A DNA stretch of 64,000 bases from Rathayibacter sp. VKM Ac-2857 (GCF_013205025.1 NZ_JABMLE010000003.1:62001-126000), one strand, 5' to 3'; shown: positions 15,829-25,416, counted from the stretch's first letter. Notes: a model not told the origin generated them from the sequence alone. Numbers and translations: made by a program.

Positions 15829-17676
15829 TCAGCCGGCGCAGGCCGGGTCGTCCGCGAGGGTGACCTCGGTCTTGTTGATCATCGGCGTGACCCGGACGGC
15901 CTGCTCGCCGAAGGTCGCGGCGGCGTCGGCGGCCGTGAAGCCGACCGTCACCGTCGTCGACTCGCCGGGAGCGAGCTGGACCGCGACGCGCGCGACCGGC
16001 CGGCCGAGGTCCTCGGTCGGGTCGGAGATCCGGGCGGCGTCGCCGAGCGGGTCGGACCAGGAGGCCTGCGCCTGCGAGGTCGTCGTGCCGGGAGGGCCGT
16101 AGACGTAGACGTTGGTGACGAAGTCGCCGAGCGGGAAACGGTTCCCGCCGTTCGCCGCCACGTACTTCGGCAGCGTGCGCGCCACCTTCTCGGTGATCGT
16201 GTTCGTCAGCGTGACCTGGGTGGAGAAGGTCGTGCCGCCGGCGGCGCAGCGGTTCGTGCTCGACTGGGTGACGGCGGTGTCGAGGTAGTAGTCCATCTTC
16301 GAGCCGATCGACGCGTCCTGGAAGAACACGCCGGTGGTCGAGGTGTCGTCGTTGTCCGTCGGCAGGACGCCCGCGATCGGCGTCGGCGCGAGCAGCGCCT
16401 GCTCGTCCGGATCGGTGCTGTAGGCGAGGATGCGGCTCTCGCCGACCGCCTTCACCACGGCCGGGAGCATCTTGGACGGCTCCATGTCGCCGCCGAGGAT
16501 CTTGCCGAGGACGGTCGCGCTGGCCTCCGAGAAGAAGGCGTCCGTCGCGTCGGCGACCGTCGCGTCCGAGTAGCGGAAGTAGACCTTGTTCAGCAGCGTC
16601 GAGACGGTGTTCTCGCTGGTCAGCTCGGTGCCGTCGGTGAGCGTCACCGGGCCGGTGGCGGCGAGCAGGTACTGCAGCGCCATCGGGTCGATCGCGAGGA
16701 CGCCGTCGACCTTCTGCTCCGGGAACTTCTGCGCCCAGAACTGCGTCGCGATCGAGGCCGCGGTGGGGAAGTCGGGGCGGCTCGTCGACACGTTGAACGT
16801 GGTCGCGAGGTTGCCGCCGAAGGTGTCGAGCGCGCTCTGGTCGACCGAGACGGGCTGCAGGTCGCGGAAGTCCTGGCTCGACTGCTGCGTGCCCACCGTG
16901 ATCGCGCCGCCGTCGATGTTCAGCTGCATCACCGACGAGGCGCCGCCGCCCAGCGCCTGCGCCTCGGCGAGGTTCTGGAAGAGCACGAGGTAGCTGCGCG
17001 GTCCGCTCGCGCCGAGCGCGTCGGGGAGGATCGCGGTGATCGGCTGGACCTGGTCCATCGCGCTGGTCGCCGTCTCGAGCTGCGGGGCGAACGCGTCGAG
17101 CGCCGAGGCGACCTGCGGCACGAGCGCGCCCCGGTCGATCCCCTCGACGCGGGCCTGCGCCTCGTCGACGACGCCCTTGGCGACGGTGATCTTGTCGGAG
17201 AGCGCGGTGATCGCCGCGATGTCGACCTTGCCGTCGACCGGCTTGAGGACGTCGAGCGAGGTGGAGGAGAGCGGGGTGACGATCTTGCCCGAGACGTCGT
17301 CGGCGATCTCGGTCGCGGCGCGGACGGCCGAGAGGTTCGGGCCGAGGAAGGGCACGATCTCCATCACGCGCCACACCGGGTCGTCGGTCTCGTCGCGCGC
17401 CTCGCCGGTGAGGGTCGCGATCTGGCCGGCCGTCGACTCCGCGCCCGCCGTGTCGAAGCCGGTGAGCTGGTCGGCGACCTGCGAGACCAGCGGGATGGCG
17501 GAGGTGAGCTTGGCGCGCACCGTCATCGCCTTGTCGTAGGTCTGCACCGCGAGGAACACGGCCACGACCGCGCCGATCACGAGGACCAGCAGGACGGTCA
17601 GGGTGATCCAGAGGCCCCGTCTGCTGCGGCGAGGGGTGCCGGAGGCGCGGCGAGAGGAGGTCGTCGTGGTGCTCAT
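15829..17676 (-). CDS. DUF4012 family membrane-anchored protein
   Basis: 615 residues. A basic Ser/Thr/Arg-rich tail precedes one transmembrane helix (about residues 23-47); the rest is extracytoplasmic. The conserved block YLVLFQNLAEAQALGGGASSVMQLNIDGG near residue 225, followed by repeated beta-rich segments and a C-terminal immunoglobulin-like part, is the DUF4012 pattern found in actinobacterial cell-surface proteins, often near polysaccharide loci. No exopolysaccharide genes are visible here. Function unknown. ATG start; monocistronic. Confidence 0.82.
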   Translation of the reverse strand: MSTTTTSSRRASGTPRRSRRGLWITLTVLLVLVIGAVVAVFLAVQTYDKAMTVRAKLTSAIPLVSQVADQLTGFDTAGAESTAGQIATLTGEARDETDDPVWRVMEIVPFLGPNLSAVRAATEIADDVSGKIVTPLSSTSLDVLKPVDGKVDIAAITALSDKITVAKGVVDEAQARVEGIDRGALVPQVASALDAFAPQLETATSAMDQVQPITAILPDALGASGPRSYLVLFQNLAEAQALGGGASSVMQLNIDGGAITVGTQQSSQDFRDLQPVSVDQSALDTFGGNLATTFNVSTSRPDFPTAASIATQFWAQKFPEQKVDGVLAIDPMALQYLLAATGPVTLTDGTELTSENTVSTLLNKVYFRYSDATVADATDAFFSEASATVLGKILGGDMEPSKMLPAVVKAVGESRILAYSTDPDEQALLAPTPIAGVLPTDNDDTSTTGVFFQDASIGSKMDYYLDTAVTQSSTNRCAAGGTTFSTQVTLTNTITEKVARTLPKYVAANGGNRFPLGDFVTNVYVYGPPGTTTSQAQASWSDPLGDAARISDPTEDLGRPVARVAVQLAPGESTTVTVGFTAADAAATFGEQAVRVTPMINKTEVTLADDPACAG

Positions 17677-17730
17677 TCGAGAGAGCCTAAGCGACGCCCG
17701 CCCGCAGGCGACGGTCGATCCGCGCCGTCG

Positions 17731-18651
17731 TCAACCCAGGAGGAGGGACACGGCGATGAGCACGGGCACCGCCATGACGGTGGTGACGAGGGCCGTGTCG
17801 CGCGCCACGGCGACACCGCGGTCGTAGCGGGAGGCGAAGTTGAAGATGTTCTGCGCGGTCGGCAGCGCGGCCGTCACGGTCACCGCGAAGAGGTGCTCGG
17901 CGTCGAGCGCGAAGGCGAAGCGGCCGAGCAGATAGGCGGTCGCGGGCATCACCAGCATCTTGAGCAGCGAGGCGACGGCCACCTCGATCCGCCCGGGCCC
18001 CGGCTCCAGCGGCCGCTGCCCGCGCAGCGACATCCCGAACGCCATCAGCACCAGCGGGATCGACGCGTTGCCGATGATCGAGAACGGCTCGAGCAGCGGC
18101 GCCGGCAGCTGCACTCCCGTGACCGAGACGACCAGGCCGAGCGCCGAGGCGATGATCATCGGGTTCCGCAGCGGCTGGGTGAGGATGCCGGTGACGGAGG
18201 CGCGCCCGCTCGTCGACACGTCGAGCACGGTGAGGATCGTCGGCGCCAGCAGCAGCAGCTGGAGGAGCAGCGTCGGCGCGACCCACTGCGGGTCGCCGAG
18301 CACGTAGATCGCGACCGGCAGGCCGATGTTGTTGGCGTTCACGTAGGAGGAGGCGGCGGTGCCGATCACCGTCTCCGGCACCGGGCGGCGGAAGAACAGC
18401 CGCGACGCGACCAGGTAGAGCACCGCGACGATCGCGACCGTGATCAGCGACACGAGGAGGAAGGAGGAGAACAGCACCGTGACGTCGGCCCGGGCGAGCA
18501 CCGTGAACAGCAGCGCCGGCGTCGTGACGAAGAACGCGATGCGGGTGAGGACGGCACGGCCCTCGGGCGGGACCAGCCCGAACCGGGCGATCAGGTAGCC
18601 GACCGCGATGACGGTCCCGATGATCGCGAAGCCGGTGAGCACTCCCTCCAC
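17731..18651 (-). CDS. AEC-family transporter
   Basis: 306 residues with about ten hydrophobic segments. The N-terminal GFAIIGTVIAVGYLIARFG, the NANNIGLPVAIYVLGDP segment (a family hallmark) and the internal two-fold repeat (PLLEPFSIIGNASIPLVLMAFGMSL) identify the auxin-efflux-carrier family of secondary transporters. Bacterial members export or exchange small organic acids and, in some cases, amino acids. No regulator or metabolic gene is linked, so the substrate is open. It precedes the DUF4012 gene on the same strand by 54 bp; co-transcription is possible. Confidence 0.88.
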   Translation of the reverse strand: MEGVLTGFAIIGTVIAVGYLIARFGLVPPEGRAVLTRIAFFVTTPALLFTVLARADVTVLFSSFLLVSLITVAIVAVLYLVASRLFFRRPVPETVIGTAASSYVNANNIGLPVAIYVLGDPQWVAPTLLLQLLLLAPTILTVLDVSTSGRASVTGILTQPLRNPMIIASALGLVVSVTGVQLPAPLLEPFSIIGNASIPLVLMAFGMSLRGQRPLEPGPGRIEVAVASLLKMLVMPATAYLLGRFAFALDAEHLFAVTVTAALPTAQNIFNFASRYDRGVAVARDTALVTTVMAVPVLIAVSLLLG

Positions 18652-18784
18652 GGCGTCCTCCGTCTCGTCGTGCGGCGGAACCGGGCGGCTCGCGGGCTGG
18701 GATCGTCGGCGCGGGTGCGCACCGCGTCCAGCCTAGGAGGCACCGCCCGTTGCCCCGCCGCCGGGGCGCGCCTACGGTGGGCGC

Positions 18785-19600
18785 ATGCCGCATCTCGAGG
18801 TCCCCGGAGCGACCCTGCACTGGGAGTCGGACGGCCACGCCTCCGCTCCCGCCCTCCTGCTCGTGCACGCGGGCATCACCGACCTGCGGATGTGGGACCC
18901 GGTCGTCGCCGCGCTCGCGGAGGACCACCTGGTGATCCGCTACGACACCCGCGGCTTCGGCGAGACCCGGACGGACGACGTCGAGTTCGACCCGCGGCAG
19001 GACGCCCTCGACGTGCTCGAGCACCTCGGCGTCGAGCGCGCGACGGTGATCGGCTGCTCGCGCGGCGGCTCGCTCGTCCTCGACCTCACGCTCGAGCACC
19101 CCGACCGCGTCACCGGCCTGGTGCTGATCGCCCCCGGTGTCGGCGGCTTCCCCTACCCCGACCTCACCGAGGAGGAGGACCGCCGCTTCGACGAGATCGA
19201 CGCGGTGCTGACCACCGGCGACCACGAGCGCGTCTCTCGGATGGAGGCGGAGCTGTGGGCGTTCGGCCCCGACCGCGACCCCGCCTCGCTCGACCCCGCG
19301 TTCGTCGAGACCGTGCGCGAGCTCGCCCGCGGCCGCGCCGGCCACGAGGGCGAGAAGCCCCGGCCGACCGAGATCGAGCCGCCCGCCTACGACCGCGTCG
19401 TCGACATCGCGGTGCCCACACTGGCGATGGTCGGCGCGCACGACGTCTCCGAGTCCCTCCCTGTGCACGCCTTCCTCTCGGCGACGGTGCCGGGCGCAGC
19501 GGCCCACGTCTTCGAGGACGCGGCCCACCTCCCCAGCGTCGAGCGACCCGACGAGTTCCTCGCCGTGCTGCGCCCGTGGCTGGCGTCCCACGGCCTCTGA
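18785..19600 (+). CDS. Alpha/beta-fold hydrolase
   Basis: 271 residues. The oxyanion region is LLVHAGITDLRMWDP, the nucleophile elbow is GCSRGGS (Ser in GxSxG, near residue 97), an acid residue follows GAHDVSES, and the likely catalytic His is in EDAAHLPSVERPDEF near the C terminus. This is the haloperoxidase/epoxide hydrolase-like class without a safe substrate call. Divergent from the AEC transporter; a repeat cluster follows the stop. Confidence 0.85.
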   Translation: MPHLEVPGATLHWESDGHASAPALLLVHAGITDLRMWDPVVAALAEDHLVIRYDTRGFGETRTDDVEFDPRQDALDVLEHLGVERATVIGCSRGGSLVLDLTLEHPDRVTGLVLIAPGVGGFPYPDLTEEEDRRFDEIDAVLTTGDHERVSRMEAELWAFGPDRDPASLDPAFVETVRELARGRAGHEGEKPRPTEIEPPAYDRVVDIAVPTLAMVGAHDVSESLPVHAFLSATVPGAAAHVFEDAAHLPSVERPDEFLAVLRPWLASHGL

Positions 19601-19625
19601 CCCGGAGCTGCGATGGGCGCACACG

Positions 19626-19885
19626 CATGCTGGTCGAGCAGCCCCGCAGGGGCGTATCGAGACCCACCGTCCTCAGCAGGCCGGCTCAGCGGACTCGACT
19701 TCTGACGCTGGCGGATCTCGATACGCCCGCGACGCGGGCTACTCGATCAGCATGATCCGACCCAGCGCGACAAGCATCCGTGGACGTCTCCGCACCGTGC
19801 TGGTGGAGGAGCACGCAGGAAACTGGCGCGACAGCGCGCCATCACGCTGGTCGAGTAGCGCGCAGCGCGTATCGAGACCCCACGT
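19626..19885. repeat. Palindromic repeat cluster 2 (family A)
   Basis: The 316-bp gap between two convergent genes contains one full element (19626-19754: half-site, 50-nt spacer, inverted half-site, both ends CATGCTG/CAGCATG) and one solitary half-site variant with a GCGC-type centre (19841-19882, TAGCGCGCAGCGCGTA). No coding sequence is seen. Confidence 0.88.
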
Positions 19886-19916
19886 TCCGCAGAAGGGTGG
19901 CACGCCCGCGACTCCG

Positions 19917-20213
19917 TCAGCGGTTCTTGAAGTAGCGGAACAGGTGCTTCTCGCGCGTCGTCAGCACGCCGAGGAGGACGCCCGTCGCCGCGGACAGCAG
20001 GGCGACCGCCGGCGTCCGGAGGCCTTGGATCAGGGTCGCCGCCGCGTCGCCGGGCGGACCGGTGCTCCAGAGGACCAGGGCCACGAAGAGGCCTGCCGAG
20101 CCGACCGGGACCAGCCACGCGAGCGACTCCAGCAGCAGGACCGCCAGCAGCTCGATCCGGTGGACGCACGAGTGCAGTGCGGAGGCGAGCTCGACCCGGC
20201 GCAGGGCGGTCAC
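19917..20213 (-). CDS. Small hypothetical membrane protein
   Basis: 98 residues from the GTG at 20211-20213. Two to three hydrophobic segments are visible (about residues 21-50 and 68-86), ending in a basic tail REKHLFRYFKNR. No family recognised. It begins 24 bp after the stop of the upstream unknown gene on the same strand, so the two probably form an operon. The codon bias fits a coding sequence, but with no known homologue the reality of the gene is less certain than its neighbours'. Confidence 0.5.
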   Translation of the reverse strand: MTALRRVELASALHSCVHRIELLAVLLLESLAWLVPVGSAGLFVALVLWSTGPPGDAAATLIQGLRTPAVALLSAATGVLLGVLTTREKHLFRYFKNR

Positions 20214-20237
20214 CGCCCAGCACGAGGATGCTGAAGA

Positions 20238-21083
20238 TCAAAGGTCTGGCGACGAGGGAATGATCCAGGCGGCGAGGTCTATGGCGCTGGCGCTTGTGTC
20301 CTCGAGGGCGCGGGCCAGCGCGGGAGAGACGAAGCGGACCAGTGCGCTGGAGCGGAGGCGGCCGTGTGGATCGATGAAGCGACCGATGTGGAGGGTCTCC
20401 CGGCCGGCGCCGTCGCTCTCGAAGATGCGGTCGATGGCGTCGAGCGTCTGGAGTCCCCAGGGGGAATGAACCACCAGGAAGGAGTCGCCCAGGACGCGGC
20501 GGAGACCGCGGCCTACCGGCTCCGGATCGGTGGCACTCGCGACTCCGAACCAGCCGCGTTCGTCGCAGTGGGCGACGTAGGACACGAGCCCGGACTCGCG
20601 GAGACCGTCGACGACTGCCATCACATCCGCCGCGAGGACTTCCGCTCTCGTCGTCCGGCCGCCGGCGACGAGAGGGGGCTCGGCACGATCGCCGAGAGCG
20701 TCCGGGAATCGCACCGGCTCTCGGAACGGGACAATGCGGGCCTCGGTGATTCCTCCATCCCGCCAGACGCCCTCGACCGTGACGAGGTCGACGCCGGCGG
20801 GAGCGGACTCGAGAGTCAGCGGAACGCTCGGCGCCGCCTGCTCGACGACGATGTCGTAGAGGCCGGCGCCCACTGCGGCAAGGCGGAGTCCCCCGGCCAC
20901 TCGCTTCAGCCGACCGGTGGCGACGACGCCATCGCCGGCTGAGACGACGAGCGAGGAGATCGGTCGGAGATCCCCGCCCTGGGCGCTCATAGCCCAGCCG
21001 GCCCCGTCGATTTCGCCGTCCGCGTCGTACCCATACATGGATGATATGAACGCGGGGTCACGATGTCGACCGTGGCGCGTCAC
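20238..21083 (-). CDS. Hypothetical protein
   Basis: Up to 281 residues from ATG 21083; a second ATG at 21036-21038 would remove 15 residues. The protein is soluble, without signal peptide or membrane segment. The first 130 residues look beta-rich (PISSLVVSAGDGVVATGRL, RLAAVGAGLYDIVVEQ), the second half alternates helix and strand with a conserved-looking stretch DSFLVVHSPWGLQTLDAIDRIFE. I do not recognise the family. G/C content and codon use are slightly lower than the neighbours, and the gene sits between two repeat clusters, which may mark recently acquired or fast-changing DNA. Confidence 0.6.
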   Translation of the reverse strand: MTRHGRHRDPAFISSMYGYDADGEIDGAGWAMSAQGGDLRPISSLVVSAGDGVVATGRLKRVAGGLRLAAVGAGLYDIVVEQAAPSVPLTLESAPAGVDLVTVEGVWRDGGITEARIVPFREPVRFPDALGDRAEPPLVAGGRTTRAEVLAADVMAVVDGLRESGLVSYVAHCDERGWFGVASATDPEPVGRGLRRVLGDSFLVVHSPWGLQTLDAIDRIFESDGAGRETLHIGRFIDPHGRLRSSALVRFVSPALARALEDTSASAIDLAAWIIPSSPDL

Positions 21084-21149
21084 AACCGGCGCTCCTGCTG
21101 CTCGAGGAATGCGCAGCGCGTGTCGCGCCGGCGTTCTGCAGGAGAGCCG

Positions 21150-21420
21150 ATCTGGATACGCCCGCTGCGCGGGCTACTCGATCAGCATGGACAGGCCCAG
21201 CGCGGCCGAGACGCGTGAACATCCCGGCAACCCCGCTGGTCGCGAAGCTCGCAAGTAACGGGCGCGACAGCGCTCGATTCGATCGCGGAACGCATAAAGA
21301 ACGGGCGCGCCAGCGCGCCATCATGCTGGTCGAGTAGCGCGCAGCGCGTATCGAGACCCCGCGCTCTGCAGAACGGTGGATCTCCGTACGCCCGCTCCGC
21401 GGGCTACTCGATCAGCATGG
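21150..21420. repeat. Palindromic repeat cluster 3 (family A)
   Basis: The 347-bp gap holds a lone inverted half-site (21150-21188) and a full element (21322-21420) pairing a GCGC-type half-site with a GCCCGC-type one. Between them lies a 130-bp stretch (gggcgcgacagcgctcgatt and a similar copy near 21301) related to that around cluster 2. No gene is seen. Confidence 0.85.
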
Positions 21421-21430
21421 TGGGCCGCTG

Positions 21431-21967
21431 CTACGCGACGTCGGCCAGGTCGAACGCCCAGTCGGCGTAGAGGACCGGCGGGTCGCCGGCCTCGACGACG
21501 TCGACGCGGTCGAAGCCGGCCTCGACGCAGATCGCGCTGTCCTCCGCGTCGTCCGCGGGGACGTAGGCGTGCACGAAGCGCGGCAGCGGGAACGCCGCCG
21601 CCTCCTCGAGGAGCAGGCGCACCGAGCGCGCCACGACGCCGCGATCACGGGCAGCAGGAGCGATGCTCCAGCCCGTCTCGTAGGCGAGAGTGCCACGCGA
21701 GTGGCCGTACCAATAGCCGATGGAGCCGACGCAGTGCCCGTCGAGCTCGATCGCGTAGAAGAACCCGCTCCCCTCGGCCCAACCGCGCAGATAGCGGTCG
21801 TGCCGATCGAGGAACTCGTCTTCCGTCTCGAGATGCTCCCCGGACTCCGCGAGATCGCTGCGGAGCGCGGTGACGTCCGCCTGCGGCCAGGGCAGGAGTC
21901 GGAGGGTCTCGGACTGCTGATCGATGCTGACTGTTCTGTGGTCGCTTCCGGGTTCGGGTCCCGTCAC
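21431..21967 (-). CDS. GNAT family N-acetyltransferase
   Basis: 178 residues from the GTG at 21965-21967, chosen because AGGAAGG precedes it by about 10 nt. The core has the strand GFFYAIELDGHCVGSIGYW, then ETGWSIAPAARDRGVVARSVRLLLEEA, which is the RimJ-like acetyl-CoA binding region (R/Q-x-x-G-x-G/A relaxed to RDRGVV), and a C-terminal ICVEAGFDRVDVVEAG. Such enzymes move acetyl groups to amines of small molecules or protein N termini. Substrate not assignable. Confidence 0.8.
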   Translation of the reverse strand: MTGPEPGSDHRTVSIDQQSETLRLLPWPQADVTALRSDLAESGEHLETEDEFLDRHDRYLRGWAEGSGFFYAIELDGHCVGSIGYWYGHSRGTLAYETGWSIAPAARDRGVVARSVRLLLEEAAAFPLPRFVHAYVPADDAEDSAICVEAGFDRVDVVEAGDPPVLYADWAFDLADVA

Positions 21968-22363
21968 GCGATCCGATCCTTCCTCTTGAAGGTGGACCGA
22001 CGCCCTGCCGCTCCGCCAGGTGTTCGGAGTCGCAGGTCTATCGGATGGCCGCCGGGTGATCGCGGCCGTGATGTCCGCACTATCTTCGACCCCTTGGAGG
22101 AGCCTTGGCGGCAACCTCGCGAATCTAGCCCCGGAAGGGGGGTGCTTCCTGCGAAAAGGCTGGTCGCGGGCTGGTATCGCACGCCGATCCACCCGTCGAT
22201 CTGCGCGGAAGGGGCCGTTCCGGCGGAGTCGTGCGCCGTGATCGCCGACCTCGCGGATTCGCTCCGGGCTCACGCAAGAAAAGCGCGCGTCGCGGCCCAT
22301 ACGCTCGGGGAAGGGCCGGATCCGGCCCGCAGCACCGGTCGAACGAGCGTGAGGAGGATCACC
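21968..22363. other. 396-bp divergent intergenic region without a recognised gene
   Basis: This region separates the starts of the GNAT gene and the DUF6421-like gene. The open frames crossing it have no conserved content. It contains no family A-D repeat. It is AT-richer than the coding DNA in places (for example around 22140-22165 and 22270-22295) and may hold two divergent promoters and long leaders; I see no known riboswitch or RNA gene in it. Confidence 0.5.
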
Positions 22364-23767
22364 ATGTCGCAATTCGTGCAGAGCACAGTCGTCGGAGAAC
22401 CCGAGGTCGTCGAGGACCGCATCGAGACCTCCCGCGACTGGCTCCGCCTCAAGGCCGCCGCCACCGCGCTCCAGCCACTGCAGGCGAAGGACGGCTCGCT
22501 GGCCGACCCGGACCGCCTGGGTGACGCGCGCGCCGAGATCGAGCGCCTCGTCGACGCGATCCGCGCCCTCGCGCCCGCCTTCCCGCACGACGCCGCCTAC
22601 CTCGAGGCGCTCGTCGTCGACTTCGAGCGCTGGAGCGCCGAGGGGCTCGGCGTCCCGGACTTCCTCGACTCGCTGCAGGCGTTCCAGCCGCAGCTCGACC
22701 GCGTCGACGGCCTGCGCCACCTGGTCGTCTTCCCGATGCTGACGCAGAACGGCAGCCGCGACCGCCACGTCGAGGCCGTGCTCGTCGAGGTCGTCTGGCC
22801 GCGCTTCGTCGCGGAGCTCGAGGCGGGCGACTACTCGAACGCGCTGTTCGTGCCGGTGCGCTTCGTCGACTTCACCGCCGGCTACGACACCGACAGCGCC
22901 GTGCTCTTCCCGGAGACCGTCGCGATGCGTGCCGTCCCCGCCTTCACCTGGGGCGCGATCTTCGCGGACCGCGAGGCCGCGCGCTTCCGCCGCGTCGTCT
23001 CGGCCGCGGCGGAGATCACCCGCCTCGAGCTGCCGGAGGACGCGCGCCGGATGCTCGAGGACCAGCACGTCGCGGAGGAGGCCTTCGTGATGTGGGACCT
23101 CATCCACGACCGCACGCACATGCGCGGCGACCTGCCGTTCGATCCGTTCATGATCAAGCAGCGGATGCCGTTCTTCCTCTACTCCCTCGAGGAGCTGCGC
23201 TGCGATCTGACCGCGTTCCGCGAGTCGGTCGCGATCGAGCGGCGCCTGGCCGGCCTGGAGCACCGCGACACGGAGGAGGAGGCGCTCGCGGCGCGGGCGC
23301 GCTCGGTGCAGTACGCGATCCTGTTCGACCGCCTGTTCCGCTTCCCGCTGACCGGCTCGCGGGTGCGCAACTACGACGGGCTCGGCGGCCAGCTCCTCTT
23401 CGCCTGGCTGCACCAGCACGGCGTCCTGCACTGGACCGACACCCGGCTGGCCTTCGAGTGGGACAGCGTCGCGGACGTGGTCGTCGCGCTCTCGGACGCC
23501 ATCGACGAGCTCTACTGGCGCTCGATCGACCGGCCGAAGACCGCGCACTGGCTCGCCGCCTACGCGCTGGTCGCGGCGACGGTGACGCCGCACCCGGCCT
23601 CTGCGTGGGCGCGCGGGCTGCCGGACGAGGTTCTGCTCGGAGCCCCGCGCGGGCTGACAGACGCGGTGCTGGACGACGAGTTCCCGCTGTCGATGTTCTA
23701 CGAGGCGCTCGGCAAGAAGATGGGCGACGTGATCGCGTCCACCGCGGGCATCACCGGGCGCGACTGA
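22364..23767 (+). CDS. DUF6421-like uncharacterised protein
   Basis: 467 residues from ATG 22364, preceded by GAGGAGG about 7 nt upstream. The protein is soluble and mostly helical. A striking central block reads FVMWDLIHDRTHMRGDLPFDPF (about residues 244-265), with HDRTH as a possible metal-binding pair, followed by MIKQRMPFFLYSLEELRCDL. The overall architecture matches what I recall as DUF6421, an actinobacterial family of unknown function; that assignment is from memory. No linked genes suggest a pathway. Confidence 0.65.
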   Translation: MSQFVQSTVVGEPEVVEDRIETSRDWLRLKAAATALQPLQAKDGSLADPDRLGDARAEIERLVDAIRALAPAFPHDAAYLEALVVDFERWSAEGLGVPDFLDSLQAFQPQLDRVDGLRHLVVFPMLTQNGSRDRHVEAVLVEVVWPRFVAELEAGDYSNALFVPVRFVDFTAGYDTDSAVLFPETVAMRAVPAFTWGAIFADREAARFRRVVSAAAEITRLELPEDARRMLEDQHVAEEAFVMWDLIHDRTHMRGDLPFDPFMIKQRMPFFLYSLEELRCDLTAFRESVAIERRLAGLEHRDTEEEALAARARSVQYAILFDRLFRFPLTGSRVRNYDGLGGQLLFAWLHQHGVLHWTDTRLAFEWDSVADVVVALSDAIDELYWRSIDRPKTAHWLAAYALVAATVTPHPASAWARGLPDEVLLGAPRGLTDAVLDDEFPLSMFYEALGKKMGDVIASTAGITGRD

Positions 23768-23799
23768 CAGATGCGGGCGGTGCGCGCGGCGGGCCTCAC

Positions 23800-23963
23800 C
23801 ATGCTGATCGAGCAGCCCGCGCACCGGCCCCGCCCATGCTGATCGAGTAGCCCGCGCAGCGGGCGTATCGAGATCCACCACCGTCAGAACGCGAGTCTGC
23901 AGACCCGCCCCGCTGAGGCCGGCAGGTCTCGATACGCCCCTGCGGGGCTACTCGACCAGCATG
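23800..23963. repeat. Palindromic repeat cluster 4 (family A)
   Basis: One full element (about 23836-23963) preceded by a truncated half-site (23800-23830) lies in the 281-bp gap between two genes on the same strand. The spacer includes the palindrome GTCTGCAGAC, which recurs in other full elements. No gene seen. Confidence 0.88.
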
Positions 23964-24048
23964 GTGGCGGCTCGACCAGGAGGAGAGGAGCGTCATGCGG
24001 CGACTCGCGCGTCGGCCTGCCCGACCGACGTCGGTTAGCGTGGGGCGC

Positions 24049-25416
24049 ATGCCCTCTGGCGCCGTCGCTGCCGACCCCTTCGCTGCGGGCTGGACGCGGC
24101 GAGCGCCGACCCGGGCCGCGTACGTCCGCGACTCCGTCGCCGCGGGCGTCCTGCTGGCGGCGACCCTCCTCTCGGTCGCCCTCTACACCTCCGCGGGCTT
24201 CACCGACGCCGCGCACCCCGCCGTGAGCACGCTCTGGGCGCTCGCGATGACCCTCCCGCTCGCGCTGCGCCGGCGGTTCCCGTCGGCGGTGGCCGTCGCG
24301 CTCACCGCGGTCTACGCCCTCGGGCTGATCCTGCAGGTGCCGGAGTCGCTGTTCAACCAGATCTGCCTCTACCTCGCGCTCTACACGGTCGGGGCCTGGA
24401 GCCGCGATCGGCGCCTCGCGCTCGTCGTGCGCACGGTCATCGCGGTCGGCATGCTCGGCTGGCTGATCGTCACCCTGGCCACCGGCGCCCCGGTGAGCAG
24501 TCCGCTCCCGGCCGAGGAGTCCGCGGGCCTGCTCCCGCCGTACATCGCGGAGTCGGCGCTGGCGGTCGTCGCGAACCTGCTCTACTTCGGCAGCGCCTAC
24601 GTCTTCGGGGACGCGTCCTGGCAGTCGGCCCGGCGGCTGGAGGCGCTCGAGGCGCGCACGGCCGAGCTCGACGACGAGCGGGAGCGCTCCTCCCGCCAGG
24701 CCGTCTCCTCGGAGCGGCTGCGCATCGCCCGCGAGCTGCACGACGTCGTCGCCCACCACGTCAGCGTGATGGGCGTGCAGGCGGGGGCCGCGCGGCGGGT
24801 GCTCGCGCGCGATCCGGAGCGGGCGGCGACGGCGCTCAGCGCGATCGAGAGCGACGCGCGCTCGGCGATCGAGGAGCTGCACCGCATCCTCATCGCCCTC
24901 CGCGCCGAGGACACCGCCCTCGACCCGCTCACCGACGCGGCCTCGACCCGCGGGGTGGCGCAGCTCGAGGAGCTCGTCCTCGCCGCGACCGGCTCGGGCC
25001 TCCCCGCCGTCTTCCTCACCGTCGGCGAGCCCCGCGACATCCCGGCGACCGTCGGCCTCAGCCTTTACCGGATCGCGCAGGAGTCGCTGACGAACGTCCG
25101 CAAGCACGCGGGGCGCGGGGCCACCGCCGAGGTGCGGCTGCGCTATCTCGACGACGCCGTCGAGCTGGAGGTCGCCGACGACGGCGGCGAGGGAGCGCAT
25201 CCCGTCGCCGCGACGTCCTGCGGGCTGGGGCACACCGGCATGAGCGAGCGCGCGGCGGCCGTCGGCGGCACGGTCGAGACCGGTCCGAGCGGCTCCGGCT
25301 ACCTGGTGCGCGCCCGCGTCCCTCTGACGAGCGTCCGCGCGAGGGCCGGGGAGCAGGTAGCGTCGTCCGAGGTGTCGTGGGGGCGCCGGGAGCGAGCGAG
25401 CGGGGGGCGCGCATGA
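24049..25416 (+). CDS. Two-component sensor histidine kinase (NarL/DesK-type)
   Basis: 455 residues. Four to five membrane helices (about residues 25-175) with short loops are followed by a coiled linker, a HisKA_3 dimerisation domain with the phospho-acceptor His231 in RIARELHDVVAHHVSVMGVQ, and an ATPase domain with N box SLTNVRKHA and G box VADDGG..GLGHTGMSERAAAVGG. No large external sensor domain is visible, so sensing is through the membrane or of membrane state. The stop overlaps the response-regulator start (ATGA), so the two are coupled and form a cognate pair. The signal is unknown. Confidence 0.93.
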   Translation: MPSGAVAADPFAAGWTRRAPTRAAYVRDSVAAGVLLAATLLSVALYTSAGFTDAAHPAVSTLWALAMTLPLALRRRFPSAVAVALTAVYALGLILQVPESLFNQICLYLALYTVGAWSRDRRLALVVRTVIAVGMLGWLIVTLATGAPVSSPLPAEESAGLLPPYIAESALAVVANLLYFGSAYVFGDASWQSARRLEALEARTAELDDERERSSRQAVSSERLRIARELHDVVAHHVSVMGVQAGAARRVLARDPERAATALSAIESDARSAIEELHRILIALRAEDTALDPLTDAASTRGVAQLEELVLAATGSGLPAVFLTVGEPRDIPATVGLSLYRIAQESLTNVRKHAGRGATAEVRLRYLDDAVELEVADDGGEGAHPVAATSCGLGHTGMSERAAAVGGTVETGPSGSGYLVRARVPLTSVRARAGEQVASSEVSWGRRERASGGRA

